64,000 nucleotides of DNA from Callipepla californica brunnescens. Its lineage: Eukaryota > Chordata > Aves > Galliformes > Odontophoridae. The stretch is from contig JALIRH010000026.1 in the NCBI GenBank assembly GCA_023055505.1, forward strand, positions 8,447,591 to 8,511,590, in the 5' to 3' direction. The notes under the pieces are model-generated. The model was not told where the DNA came from. It ran no database searches and saw only the letters and a list, made by a program, of their open reading frames with translations. This document shows, piece by piece, positions 50,666 through 63,466 of this stretch (positions within the stretch are counted from its first letter, which is position 1; the number at the start of each line of letters is the position of its first letter). Position numbers and translations under genes: made by a program.

Positions 50666-51257
50666 GGTATCCTGGGGTGCGCTAAAAAGAGCTTGGCCAG
50701 CAGGTCGACGGAGGAGATCCTCCCCCTCTGCTATGCCCTGGTGAGCTTTCACCTGGAGTGTTGTGTCCAGTTCTGAGCTCCCTGGTACAAAACAGACAGG
50801 GATCTCATGGAAAGAGTCCAGCAGAGGGCTACAGAGATGATAAAGGGAGTGGAACAGCTCTCTCACGAGGAAAGGCTGAGAGACCTGGGGCTGTTCAGCC
50901 TTGAGAAAAGAAGACTCAGGGGATCTAATGCGTGTGTATAAATTTCTAAGGAGCTGGAGGCAAAGGAATGAGACTGGACTCAGCAGTGTGTGGCGAAAGG
51001 ACAAGGGGAAATAGACACAAACAGAAGCATAGGAAGTTCTGCACAAATGTGCATGGGGACTTCTTCACAGATCAGTGATGGAGCACTGGCACAGGCTGCA
51101 CAGAGAGGTGGTGGAGTCTCCTTCTCTGGAGATGTTCAAGACCCCCCTGGACGCCTACCTGTGCAACCTGGGCTAGGGAGCTGCTTGGGCAGGGGGGTTG
51201 GACTCGGTCTCTGGAGGCCCCTTCCAACCCATGCAGTTCTGTGGTTCTGTGATCTTA
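50666..51257 (+). mobile_element. CR1 LINE 3' fragment
   Basis: About 590 bp of well-preserved CR1 tail on the sense strand: 'ctatgccctggtgagctttcacctggagtgttgtgtccagttctgagctccc', 'agagggctacagagatgata', 'ctggggctgttcagccttgagaa', 'gatggagcactggcacaggctgcacagagaggtggtggagtctcc', and a terminal 'ggaggccccttccaacccatgcagttctgtggttctgtgat'. Several frames look open locally, but none covers reverse transcriptase motifs intact. This is the youngest-looking CR1 in the window. Confidence 0.95.
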
Positions 51258-52859
51258 CCAGTGCTACTGATGCTGTTGGACCTGTCTCTCGAACCTGAGG
51301 GATTTGATCACAGAAGTTCACCTCTGCATTGTCCAATACTTCTGCAGTACTCCAGCCTTTCTGTAGTGACACATAGCCTGTACCTGTAACTTCCTTTTTT
51401 TCCTGCTGGTTTACTCCAGATACTTTATTAAAATTCATGAGTGTTTGGGTTTTACGTTTGTGCTCTGAGTTCTTTTTTCTTTCAGGACCAGGCAGTCCAC
51501 AATGAAACATCCACTGTCATTGCTATGCTGATGATTCTCTGGTTTGTCAGTTGTCCAGGGGTCTGAGCAAATCCTATTACTTTTTTCGTCTAGGAAGCGT
51601 AGTAAGTATTACCTTGAGAACAGGATATTTTTCTATCACCTCAGTGTAACTCTACAGCTTTTTTCAAGTGTGTATTGCTTGATATCTGAACTAACTTGTT
51701 TGTGATCTGTATGAATAACGTTGTGCTCCTGCTCAGGAACTGGTCTGTGGGCATGCTGCTTTGGTCGGCCCCAGCATGTTGATTTGCGTGTGCCTTAAGA
51801 AACTCAATTTCCCAAGGGTAGCTTAACTTAAAGGCTATATCTGAATAGATTTCCTCTCTTTCACAACTTTGTCTCTTTATTTGATGTGCTAATTGCATGT
51901 ACGTAGTTTGCCTGACTAGCATGCCCAGAAACACCAGGTTTCTAGACAATGGGCTTCACATGGAATCAAAAAGTTTATCAGGAACATGCAGTAGATACCC
52001 AGAGGAAAACATAAGTTGAAGACTTTCTCTATGGATAAAAACTAAGTTCAATAGAGCTACATTTATTGGTAACTGTGGAGAATGAGCTCCTTATCTGCTA
52101 TCGTGTCTGGTTTTACACATATTCACTGTGGGAAGTAGTTTAGAATACTTTCAGAGGTTTTGTTTTTCTCTCCTCATGGGATCGCTTTGATGTCTGCTGT
52201 TTTCTTGTTTGTATGGAACTATTTATCACAGTATTTAAAGTAGTTCACTCAAATCCATGCATTCCTCCAACTTCCCCAGAACATCTGAAGCTCTGCACTT
52301 CAGAATTCAAAGAAGCTTTGCTCAAATACGTAGATAAAAATTGTTTTCATAGAAACAGTTGCAGTGCTCTTAGAACATTCCCTCATTTTCACACTCTGAC
52401 TTCTCTTCGCAGCTTGCAGATCTGAATGGCTCATTTTGAAGTCACATAGCTTCTCCATATGCAGTGAGGAGCTGTGAACGTAATTCCTCTGTGAAACTAT
52501 GCAGGTTGTTCAAGTGCTGTAATCTCTCAGAAAAAAGTGAGTTTTTGCTTTGCGGGTTCACTCCTGGTTACTTGAAAGTTGCTGGTTCCAGAAAGACTTC
52601 AGTGTGCATGTGCCCTCGTGATCCTCTTATCCTGCCAAATGGAATGAGTGGGGGATTTGCAGCCCTAATGAGTTAATTATTGCATTGTGAGGCTGTATGG
52701 AAGGGTTAAGAATTCAAGACTTGTTTTCCTTCTGACTTTTTTGTTCTCTTTTTTAATATTTTCCTCGGTTTGTTGTCTCCTTCCTTTGTAGTATTGCTAT
52801 CTTACAAAAGTTTCCAGAGTAAAGCAAGCAGATAGATTCTTAAGGATACTAATTAGTGG

Positions 52860-52876
52860 TTTTTTTTTTTTTTTTT
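52860..52876. repeat. Poly-T run
   Basis: An uninterrupted T run of about 17 bases. Confidence 0.85.
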
Positions 52877-54669
52877 GAGTGCTGTCACAAGTATAATTAC
52901 ACTGTCAAAAGTTCACGTATGTTCTTCCAATTGCCATGTGGTTGTGTTTCAGCTTTCTGACTTCTATCTCTTATGGGATCTGCACCCTGTGTACAGTTCT
53001 GAGGTTTCTGTCAGCCCAAAATAGTTTTGCTGGTGCAGCCCTGGGTTGGGCACCACGTGCCCACCTCTTCCACTTTGTGCCAAGTGGATGAACACGGCAG
53101 CCTTCTTCCCCAGGGGCTTCTGGCCTCTGCTTTGTAACAGGTGCAGTGGGATGTGAGCCAAGGCATGTCACCAGAAATTCAAAGTTGGAGAGGGAAGGGG
53201 GAAGAAGCTATGTGATGCTGTAAAGCAAATAAATAAATACATAGATAAAACATGAGGTGTGAAATGCATCTTCATGTAGTTAAGAATGTTGCCAGAGAAA
53301 GAAGCGAGCATGAGGGGAAAGTCTCAGAGGGAAAGGGAAGATGTGCTATGAGCTAAAGGCTGCAGTGCTTTTACAGGAGAATATCCAAAGCTGGGAGGCA
53401 ATGAGGAACAAAGGGAAAGCAGTATTTGGTGAGCAGTGCCAAGGTAGAGAGGAATACAGGGACAAGGAGGGGGGCACAAAATAAAAATAAAGCAGGAATA
53501 TGAAAAAACAAAAATACTGGAGGGGGGAGGGATGATATAGACAGAAATTCATTAGCAAGGATTTATGTCATTTGCTTGATTTTCATAGCAGTAAAACTGT
53601 CTGTTGTGTGCAAGGGAAATACAAGAATTCTGCCAACTAGCAGAACAAGTGTGCATAGGATACTGTTCCTTCATCCAAAGGAGCAGGTGAGAGCTTACAC
53701 TGTAGGTCTGGGAAGGAATTGATGGTTGGTGTGTCCTGAATGCAGCTTCTGTTTTTGTGGTTTGAGAGATACCCACAGAGCAACAGTCACTTGGCTATGG
53801 GAGCATTAGCTTGAATTATGAAATAATATGTTACAAAAGTGAGGGGCAGACCAAAGTTTGAGGAGTGTGTTATGGCCCATTTTTAATTATAGTTTTGATT
53901 GTAGTTGGCCATATTGGTCAGTGTTGCTCTTAATGGATTTTGCAATTTGCAGGCTATATAACCACATGATTATTATTATTTTTTTTTCCAACTCTGTGAT
54001 TGTGAACAATATATTATTTTCTTTTTTTTTTTTTCTGAAGCTCAAGAGAGCATCTAAAGCATGCTATGGTCTGAGTTGATGCTGTTCAACTGATTTCCAA
54101 ATTAGCGAACCAAAGCTGACATGAGAACCTGGTATGACAGGGAACGGAGTGAAGAGGAATTTCCCCTGATGTTATAGCACGGAATTAATTGTGATAAATT
54201 TGATACTGTTTTCATTTTTCACTGGTGCTGTTGAATCACAATAGATATTAGGAAAGATTTCCATTCTCCACTCTCCTGTGATATGGCACTTAGCTGACAG
54301 AAAGATGATTTATTTGCTTTTCCAGCATGTTTACACAGTTCATGCTTGTCACATGGAAGAGCCTTCCTCGTTCACTGTGTTTCTGTAGAAAAACAAGCCT
54401 CCTTTTCTTAGCTTTTTATAAGGAATTTCTTTCCTGATTTCATGGCAGTGAGTTTGAGTTCTAATTCTCCAAGTAAGATTGCACTCTTCCCAGCTCCTAA
54501 ATATTGAGACGCTTGAGTGACCACAGTCATGGATAGATTGTGAAGTAATTATTAGAAATAACTAGCAGGGTATTCTCCTCTTTAAAAGAGAAAAACGTGG
54601 AAGACATCTCTAGGTCAGAGTACAGAGAATATTTAAGGAGTCTGTTCCGTGATAATTCGCTAAACTATG

Positions 54670-55095
54670 TCAGGCTTGTAGATGCTGGTCAGTTAGCAGC
54701 ACCAGGTGAGCTTTGTATGATGACTCTAAGAGATATGGCACACAGTGGGGAGCAAGGTGCATCATGCAGTGGTCAGGCTCTGTCATAAGTTTGTGAGGAT
54801 GGGAGCCTGTTGTTACTACGGAACTGATCAACTGCTCGGTAGTCACCCTGACTGTGGCGTCCATTGCAACAAAGATAGGAATGAGTAGAGTAACTCTAAC
54901 TTCCACTGAAAGTAAGGAAGTAGCATAAAGATAGCTGAAAAGAGAAGGAATACAGTTTTTTATTAGAGGTGGCTGAATTCCCGCAGGGTGGTCATACAAG
55001 CCCGTTTGTATTCGACTGGACCTGTAGAGCCCGAGTGGCTCGTTCACACATTGCAAGGTGCACCCTCTGAAGATTTGTATTGCTGCTGACACCAT
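54670..55095 (-). other. Orphan 141-codon antisense ORF, coding status unknown
   Basis: An open frame of 141 codons on the minus strand with no signal peptide, domain or paired motif that I can recognise, and no clear splice context. Local base composition is slightly more GC-rich than the surroundings, which could indicate an old inserted element such as an LTR fragment. Most likely not a gene. Confidence 0.15.
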
Positions 55096-55324
55096 GGGTG
55101 GAGCGTAGGTTGATAGATTTTACCAGATAAAGGAAGAAATGGGATAATCAGTGAAGAATCAGCATGAAGTTAAGACGAGTCTGAGAGTGCTTTTCTTCCT
55201 AAGTAGTCTATCCATCTAATAAACCAGTTCGTTCTTTTAATTTGACTTGTTTCTGGAAATGGCTTCCATATTTAGTGTAGTAATACTCTGGGCTCAAAAA
55301 TTATCTGTATTGTCATGGGTTGAT

Positions 55325-55350
55325 TTTTGTTTGTTTGTTTGTTTTTTTTA
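55325..55350. repeat. (GTTT)n microsatellite with T tail
   Basis: Four GTTT units followed by a short T run. Confidence 0.85.
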
Positions 55351-56194
55351 ATGGAGTTTTGTTTGTCTGATTTTCAAATGCTGACATCCTATAGCTGAAA
55401 AATAAAAGGTGGAAAGGGGGATTGAGGTTTTGACTCTGAGTAAGTGTTGAAGTTTCATGTGAATCCTGACTTTTCTAGATGCTCATGGAAAAGTATTTGG
55501 TGAGTTATAGGAACGTTATATTTGTTTGCGCAGGATGTTAGATTTTTGTGCTGCTGCTGCTTGGTAACTTGTGGTTTATATAACCCATGTCTTGAATTGG
55601 TTTCTCCATCCTTTTATTTATCTAGTACACCATTCATGACTGTCCTGTTCCTGCTCAGGATGCGTGCAACAATTACTTAGTAGTGAATTTAAGGCTATAG
55701 CCCTAATAAAATGACAGAAAGATTGCAGGTGTGCATGTGCAAATATTCTTGCCATGCTTTTGTTACTGGATCTTACGTATTCAAGGCTCTGTGCTGGAAC
55801 CTGTTCCACTAATGCTTTGCATTTAAATGTAACTCACCGTTAGGGTCAGATGCTGAAATAAGCACACGAGTAGGGGGTGAAGAAATGAGTTTATTTATAG
55901 TCATTTACTTTCAAATAGCATGAGCAAAACTTAAGTCAGATCTGGTTGCAAGAACTGAAGATTTAACAGTGTCTTTTGAACTGCTTGAATTAACAAAATC
56001 AATCCTCATAAATTAAACTAGCATGGGTCTTTGATACAATTAAGTGCTGTAATCAAAATATGCTCTAGGTGCATGCGGTGTACTTTTTCCAGCACAGAAT
56101 TTTAACTGCTGCTGGCTAACCACTCCTGCCACGTTGTGTGAGACTCCCATCTGGCATGTGAGACGCTAACACGATGATACAGTATTTCTTTTTC

Positions 56195-56900
56195 ATTTTT
56201 CAATTTAGGCTGACATCTGCTGGTCTACGCAAATGGCAGGCAACCCTGCTGAATGCAAACCAATTTGAGGCAGCAGTGATTTCGGTTCTCCCTTTGTCAG
56301 TTTACAGAGCTCAGAACTGCGACCAAAGCACTTAATTACAAAGGAAATTCACAGAGAATAATACGTCTCTGGAAGAAGAAAAGCAGCAACAATACTGCGT
56401 GAAGGAAAATGAGTTTGACATGATAAATTGCATGCACGCACACCCTGTGTGCAGTGTAAGTGCTCAAAGGATCCAACAGAAGCTACCGTATATTGGCCAA
56501 TTAGACCTATACAAAAACGGTGTTATTTAAGGGCACCGCACTGTGGGTTGTAATGAGGGGGCTGTAGGTAGGAGTTAACTCGTTTTGTCCTATCAATGAG
56601 GCTAAAGAGGGGGGGAGTGGCACTACAATGGGCAATCAGCTCTAAACGCTTGAGCAAGCATATGGCAATTGTTGGCCAGTGCTTGGCTTTCACAGGGTGA
56701 GGAGCTCCTGCGGTCGCGCTGGGACTCTAGATGGAGAGGTGCTGTGCATCTGGACAGAAGCAGCTGCAGATGGGAGACGCCAAGAAAGCCACAGAGATGA
56801 CACTGCAGGTTCTACTGCGGTTACTCCTTTAATTACACCGCTTGACTGCAGCTACTCTGTTGTTTCCCCGGTGTATCAGTTGCAGGTTACTTTCTTTGTC
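56195..56900 (+). promoter_or_regulatory. Possible conserved non-coding or untranslated-exon region
   Basis: An acceptor-like tract (TTTCATTTTTCAATTTAG) at about 56191-56208 precedes ordinary, repeat-free, compositionally balanced sequence to about 56450. Further on, at about 56.68-56.82 kb, is a small GC-richer patch with several CpGs. The region looks unlike the AT-rich flank and transposon remnants around it. Function is inferred only from texture. Confidence 0.2.
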
Positions 56901-57164
56901 TTCTTTGTGCCAGCCGCAAGCCGCCTAGCCTTCAGCAGCAGATGTGCGTTTGGAGCATGTCTCCGCTTTTCCCAGAGTAATTAGATTTGCTTTCCAGCAG
57001 CATGGTAACTCCTGTGTCAGCTGCCCAGCAATTCCCTGAGACATTTCTACACATCAACCAGTGCACAGGGCAGATGTAGATAGATTCTGTACTGGCTTTG
57101 TGGATAGAGCACAGGGAATGCTCAATGCTAGTCAAGATAACTGGTGACATCAGCATTTCTCCTT

Positions 57165-57397
57165 TGGAAACCGAGTTGGGGTTGGATTAGATGTTAAATT
57201 CTTTACTCAGAGGGCAGTGAGGCACAGGTACAGTGTTTAGAGATCCTGTGGGTGTTCTAACCCTGGAAGCACGCAATGCCAGGCTGGACGGGGCCCTGGT
57301 TAGCCTGATCCTGAGAGAGGCAGCCCTGGCTGTGGCAGGGGGTTGGAGGTGAATGGTCTTTAAGACCCCTCCCAATCCAAGCCAATTTGATTTTTCT
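57165..57397 (+). mobile_element. CR1 LINE 3' fragment
   Basis: A sense CR1 tail: 'ttggattagatgttaaattctttactcagagggcagtgaggcacaggtacag', 'ccctggaagcacgcaatgccaggctggacggggccctggttagcctgatcc', and a terminal 'ggtctttaagacccctcccaatccaagcc'. Short and truncated. Confidence 0.88.
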
Positions 57398-60300
57398 GCT
57401 TCTTTTCCCTTTGGCCGTTCCCTTTGGCTGTAGCTTGGAAGAGCCAAGAGAGCCCGAGATAGGGGACAAGGGTACCCTGCCACAGTGGAGCACAGAGTAA
57501 GAGCGAATGGGTAAATAACGTTTATGCCCTTTTGTTCTCTTTCTCTGTTCCTGTAACATCACAGCACCTGGTCACTGTGCTGTGTGAAGCAGAACAAACC
57601 TCAGGTGCCTGTGTGTGCACAGCCAGCCCGCTGCCAATGATATCTCAGATGTCCTGACCTTCTTGTTCTTCCCGTCTGAGTGGACTTAAAGGTAGAGAGA
57701 GGCTGTGAAAGTCCAAAAGCTGTTTCTCTTCCAAGAGAGTCCACAGGCACTAAGGACCCTTCATCTAGTCTTGACCGGAGCAGCAAAGCATCCTCCTGGT
57801 TTTGGGAGGGGCTCGTGTAGGAACATGCAATATCTGTATGTGCTGCTAGTGTATCACTCAGGAATCTGAATCAAGTCGTTGGTTTGGCACAGGTTTAGCA
57901 ATAGTTGCTAATTACAATTAAGAACTATTGTGTCTTAAGTGCCAGCAGACATATAAGGAGATAGTGCCAAGCATAATTCAACAATCAAATAAATCATCAG
58001 CTCTTGCTGATAAAATTGATCCCAGGTGCTAAGGTGCAGCTGAAATACAGATCAGGGCTTGATAATGGTCCTGTGGAGGGTGCTCGGGTGGCTTGGGTGT
58101 GTTTGGGGGTGGGGGTGCTGTAAAGCTGGTGTTGTACTGTGTGTTTATCTTGTTAAGATTAACTCTGCAGTGCTTAAAAGAATAAAATAAAATTTGAAAG
58201 GCTAACAACTTTTGGGGTGCTAACTTGGAAAATATGTTCAGGGAGGTAGGCAAGATAGTTAAGCGTGTCTTTTTCCTTAGTACTACAGGTCAGACTACTT
58301 AGCTGATATTTGAGATACAAAACTGTAGGACTGGAGCTTATACACAAGTTGACACTAATTAATACAAGGTATGTGTCTTTTTTTTTTTTTAACCTTTAGG
58401 TTAAAGTTCAGAGCTTTGTATCATCTGTGTAAAAATGATGCGCAAACAAAGCGAGCCCCGTAGCACTGTCAGTGTAAGCTTCAAGAAAATCCTTGCATTA
58501 CCTTAAGCCTTTGAATGACCTCTTTTCTGCTTAGAATGCTATTTAAGCAGCTATCTGGTGCTTCTCCAGGTTAAAGCCCTCTAGATGATCCCCGTGCCTC
58601 TGAACTGTACTTCAGATGGTTCTGAGTAGCTGCTTCCAAGTGAAAAAGAATATTTTTGCCTCTGCATTGCTGCTCCTTCAGCTTGCCTTCATTTCTCTCA
58701 CTCATATTCTGTGATGCTTTGCTTCACACGGTGTTTAATAGTGGAATTATTATACTGTCAGATACACACAAGTATGGTGCAGAGTTGATGGAGCTGATAG
58801 GGAAATATTTTCAGACCTGCACTTGCTACGTGTAACTGTTATATATCTTTCAGGATTGCTGTTCTTGAGATCTTAACCTTTCCAAAAATGCTCATAATTT
58901 TCATTTCCATTTATTCTTCTTCTAATCATAATAGATATTTTCAGCCCAGATCAATGAACTGTAAATCCTATCAGAGCCTTCACTACTTCATACAGTAGAG
59001 GAGAGACATCATAGAAATCAAAACTGTAACAAAAATAAAAGAAATCATAGCACGGAAAGCTTGCTAAGGTAGCATTTAACTCCCAATTTTTCTGAGTCAG
59101 AAAGCCTTTTCAAGTCAAGGCTTTATATATGTCCACTGTGCTGCTGTGGGTCATAGATTTGATACAGATTGATCCACTCGATTGCTGGATAGACCTCTGG
59201 AATTCTCATTTAAATGGAGTAAATGCAGAGTGATATTTAGTGTGCTGTGTATCCTAAATTTGGTTAATGGGATGGTGTAGTATTACTGTGCAGATACACA
59301 CAGAATTCTGTGTTTATGTCTAACTTATATCAGATTAACAGTTCTGCTCAAAAATAATTTAGGAGCTTAGCCAAAAGCCAAACAGTCTCCTACTTCTGTT
59401 GCATTTTATATTAGTGGTGGATTGCTTGTGGAACTAACTCTGTTAAAGCCACAGAACATCACGTGCGTGAGGCAGAACTCTAGTGTTTGATTTTATACTA
59501 TTTGCTCACTAGTTTTTAGTGCTAAAAACTTCTGCCACTTGATTATATGAGAGCTGCAACTTAGATTATTGAAGTTCTGAAAGGTAACTGCAGATCTGTT
59601 AAAACTGTATAGTACTGCCTTCACGTTTAGCATGCACTACTGTAGGACGTAATTTTGTGTTATTCTAGATATTCTATTTCTCTAAATGCTGCCTCTCTCA
59701 TAGAATCTCTTTTAATAGTGGCACTGTGCTAATGAGCAAGTTCTGTACATAGGAATTTTCCTCAACTTTGAGTGTAATCAAGTGGGAAGGTCTAGAGGAA
59801 TCTAGCTGGTCAGGATCTTGTTGTAACTGCCAATGCAGTTTTGTACTCTGGGCTCCTACACAAACAAGCATACAAGGGAGGCAGAACAGTTCACCCGTGT
59901 AAGGCCTTTTTGAGACATTCAGTTGACAACAAAGAAGCAAGTTTGTACTTTCACTATTTCCTCATGGAACACCAGATTTGCTTCTGTTGGAGTTGATTAG
60001 GTGAAAAACTCCCTGGTACAAACTCAACTCATCAATGTAATCTCTAAGGGTTTTTCGGAGCTAAGATGAGAATGGAGTTGGCAGACGATGAACTTTAAAA
60101 ATGAGAGGCAGATGGAAATTGCTGGATTTGGGCACACGGAATTCCTTTTTACTATAACTGAATCATTAGAAAAGTCTCCCAGTGATTTGGAGAGCAGGGG
60201 GAGGAATATCTTATTTCACTGCGTTGTCATAAATAGTTAAGGTCCCGAAGCTAGTATGTAATATTTTGCATGAGAGTCCCATTTTACAGATGATGTAGTC

Positions 60301-61854
60301 CCCCAGCTCAGTTTCTAGCTGCTTTAAAACTTCCTAGCTTCTTTTCCATAGACTGCTGCTTTTCTGCCGTTACAAATAGTATTGTCCATTCTAAATGGAT
60401 CAGATGCTAACACTTTATATGCAGTTGGCATCTGGTGACCAAGCTTTAGAAACCTGTGAAATTGAACGCATGTGCGATAGATGCACATCAGCAAAGATTC
60501 AAATGCTCCAAGCCCAGGGCACTTGTAAGACAGGCTAAGTGCGAGATGATCTCTTAGCACAGCGAAGCTCAGGGCAGCGTATGCTGAGGGAAGCTGCCTT
60601 GGTGGCATGAGAGAGAGCAGTGGGGCGTATGCTGGGGGCCACTCAGGGTTGTGTTGTGGGAACTGGTCACGGTGTGACTAAATGAGGAGTTGAGAGCTGC
60701 AGGGTGGGTGCAAATCCTTCCTAAACTGCAGCAGTGAGGAGCTCAGGCTGAGAACCTTCAGTGTTGCTGTAAAGCCTCTGCTTCTGTTCCCATCCAGCTC
60801 GCTTGAGAGTGTTTAAGCAGAGAAGTTTACCTTGTTATCTAGTCAGGTGAGGCAGTAAATATGTTCTTTTTCTTTTTGCCTTACCACAATGATGTGCTTT
60901 CTTTATTTTTATTTTTTTGTTTAAAATCAAGGTAAGGATCTTTATTTCTTTTAACACCACTTTTCCTGTCTGTTCATCACCTTGTGAGGCAGCTGCTCCT
61001 GGGCTCAGGGTGAACTTGAGGCTGATCGCAGTGTCCATCTGTGGGCAGCACTATCACCTGCAGAGCTTTCACCTGACCTCAGCACTGAGGAGGGTACATC
61101 AGCACTGAACCCTGAATACCTGAATGAAAGGCTTTAATTTTTGAAGCACACAGCTGAAGAAGTGGCCAGAAGGCCTGTGGGGCATGGAGTGACATACTGT
61201 GTGTTTAGGCCTTGCACCAGCTCTTCATCTGATGCTGACTGCCAACTGGATCAAAAAGTGATTTCTTGTGTTCGTGGCACCAGGGGACTGTAGGAAAAAT
61301 ACTCTGGATTAAGGAGGAAAAGAAAAAAGTTCTTTGTTAAAGGCTGAGTTAGACAAGTGCTAGCATTTGCACCTCAGTTCTACGGCTTTGGAACAGTTGA
61401 CTTTCTTCCTCACAGTTACAGAGCTCACCCGATGTCCTTCTTGTTGCAGTGTCTATAAGCCTTGCTATCTTTTTACTTGAAATATATGTCACTGAACAAC
61501 CTTTAGGAGAGGTAGGTCTCCAATTCTATGCATGTTTACAGTACTTTGGAGGCAAATCTCACTCCCAGCCCTGTCCAACCTGACTTTCCTGCATCATCGC
61601 CAGTGGAGGAGGAGCTCCTGTTGTCTTGGAGTGGTGTGGCTCCTGGGCATCTTTCTTTATGAGGCACAGAAGCATTTAATTTACAGAGCTGACGTGTTAA
61701 CTCTGGTGGCCTAGAAGATTAAATGAGCAATACTGTAGGGTTGTCTGCTCAACAACGGGTTTGTTTTCTCAAAGATCTCTCTCTAATTGAAGCCATTTTT
61801 CATTTTGAATGTAGAATGTATTCATTAGAAAGCAGCACCTCAGAGGGACTGGAA

Positions 61855-61935
61855 AGCTCAGGAGATTAGTAACAAGGTACAAAGCCTTTTGCCTCTAGGT
61901 TGCCAGTTTCAAATCTGGCCATGTCACTATTGATC
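61855..61935 (+). mobile_element. Possible ancient tRNA-derived SINE fragment
   Basis: An A-box-like GCTCAGGAGATTAGTAAC and, about 45 bp later, a B-box-like AGTTTCAAATCTGGCC, in tRNA-SINE spacing. The segment cannot fold into an intact tRNA. Family not identified. Confidence 0.35.
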
Positions 61936-63447
61936 TGAAGAAGTCATTACAGGCTGACATAAGTTGAGATGCTTATATTGAAGTGACCTTGTCAGATTAG
62001 TCAGATTCCTTTGTTAGGAGTTAGGCTCTCAAAAAATATTCTCATTAGCACTTTGTTGGTAGTCCTTATAGCCCTGGTAAGGACAGAGTGAGCATACTTA
62101 TGCAAAATCAGAACAGAGGGATTTCTGAGCTCTAGGAAGGTTGATTGAAACACTTTCAAAGCATCTCATGACGTGCTTTGAAATTTCCAAGTTGATTCTA
62201 CACTGCATAATTTAGAAAGAGCCCTTCTTGCAGTGTTTGCCACATTTTGATCAATATGAATTTAAGGAGTCTGAGTAATTAGATGTTTTTAGAATCATCT
62301 GTGTATTAACAGTAAAACATTTCATCTAGGTTAACTTGTGTTTGATATTTCTGTTCTTTTTTTATTTCTGAACTCTCAAAATAAGGCCCAAAGTACTTCA
62401 GTCCGATGTCCTGTGTTTATTTTACTGTGCTTTCTGACTGAAACAGTTAGAAAATCCCCAAGAGCACTGCAGCTCTGCCTGCAGTAGCTCGCATTTGTAC
62501 TTTGAATTAAACCCTTGCTCTCTGTGACACTGTGGCTACCAATGCTGAGGGCAGAAATCATGGGGGAAGGAAAATACCAGCGATCTGGTAGAAGTTGAAT
62601 TTGCCACAGGGAAGAGAAGGATGTTTTTGTGAGCTTTGAAGCTTGTGTTGTAAATTGAGTTTGAGACAGAAAAATCTCTGTGGCCTGTTTGTATTTCTAC
62701 ATCAGCAGCAATAAATATCCAAGCTGGGTTGGTAACTTTGTTTGGCATAAAAAAGTGCAGGTGACATCAGCTTTGTATTGCAGGCAGCAAGTAAAATGTC
62801 TTGATCGATGAGGCAGATAGGTGAGAAGTTGTTCTGTTGTGCTTTTGATTTCTGGCCAAGTTCTGGTTTCTGGGGGTTGGATCAGGTGTTTCCTTGAGTT
62901 CAACATGCTTTGTCTTTGTACAGGACCCTCTTTAACTCGTAACATCTCCATAAGGACCTTGTATGGTGCTGAAAGCATTCAGTGATACATTTTCACTCAG
63001 CTGAATTGCTCTGGGGATTTTTTGGCACACCTTGTTGTATCCTTTAAGCAGCTACAACGCGTGAATGGCTCTTTTTGAGGATAAGGGAAGGTTTGCCTAG
63101 ACTTCTGTGCATCTTCAGCTATTTATTCTCAAGGTGATGAGAATGTGTGCTTACATCGCTGTCTCAAAACTGGGAATGTAACCTTCTTAGAACAGAGAAC
63201 ATAATGTACTATTCCATTTTTTTGTGTGAAAAGCTAGAATAGCACAGTGTATTTTAGAGTTAGGGATGATGAATCAGCTTGTTTAAAATGTGTGGATAAA
63301 TGTGTCAAAGCACTTCAGCCTTCAAACTCATCTGATTTGTTTTTTCTTACGGTAGAGAAGATTTAACCTGCCCGATAATCTTTTTTTTTTCTTTAAGGTT
63401 TAAGTGGTAATGGGTGTGTGAGAAGCAGTATTTCAGCATGTGTTTTT

Positions 63448-63466
63448 GTTTTTTTTTTTTTTTTAA
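63448..63466. repeat. T-rich tract
   Basis: A T run of about 17-19 bases in the 3' flank. Confidence 0.8.

Noticed and set aside
50651..51510. Several open frames at 50.65-51.5 kb
   Set aside because: They lie mostly inside a CR1 3' fragment and lack intact reverse transcriptase motifs.
57187..57562. 98- and 101-codon minus-strand ORFs
   Set aside because: Antisense to a CR1 tail; no domain.
61855..61935. Functional tRNA gene
   Set aside because: Only box-like motifs are present; no cloverleaf or anticodon arm can be drawn.
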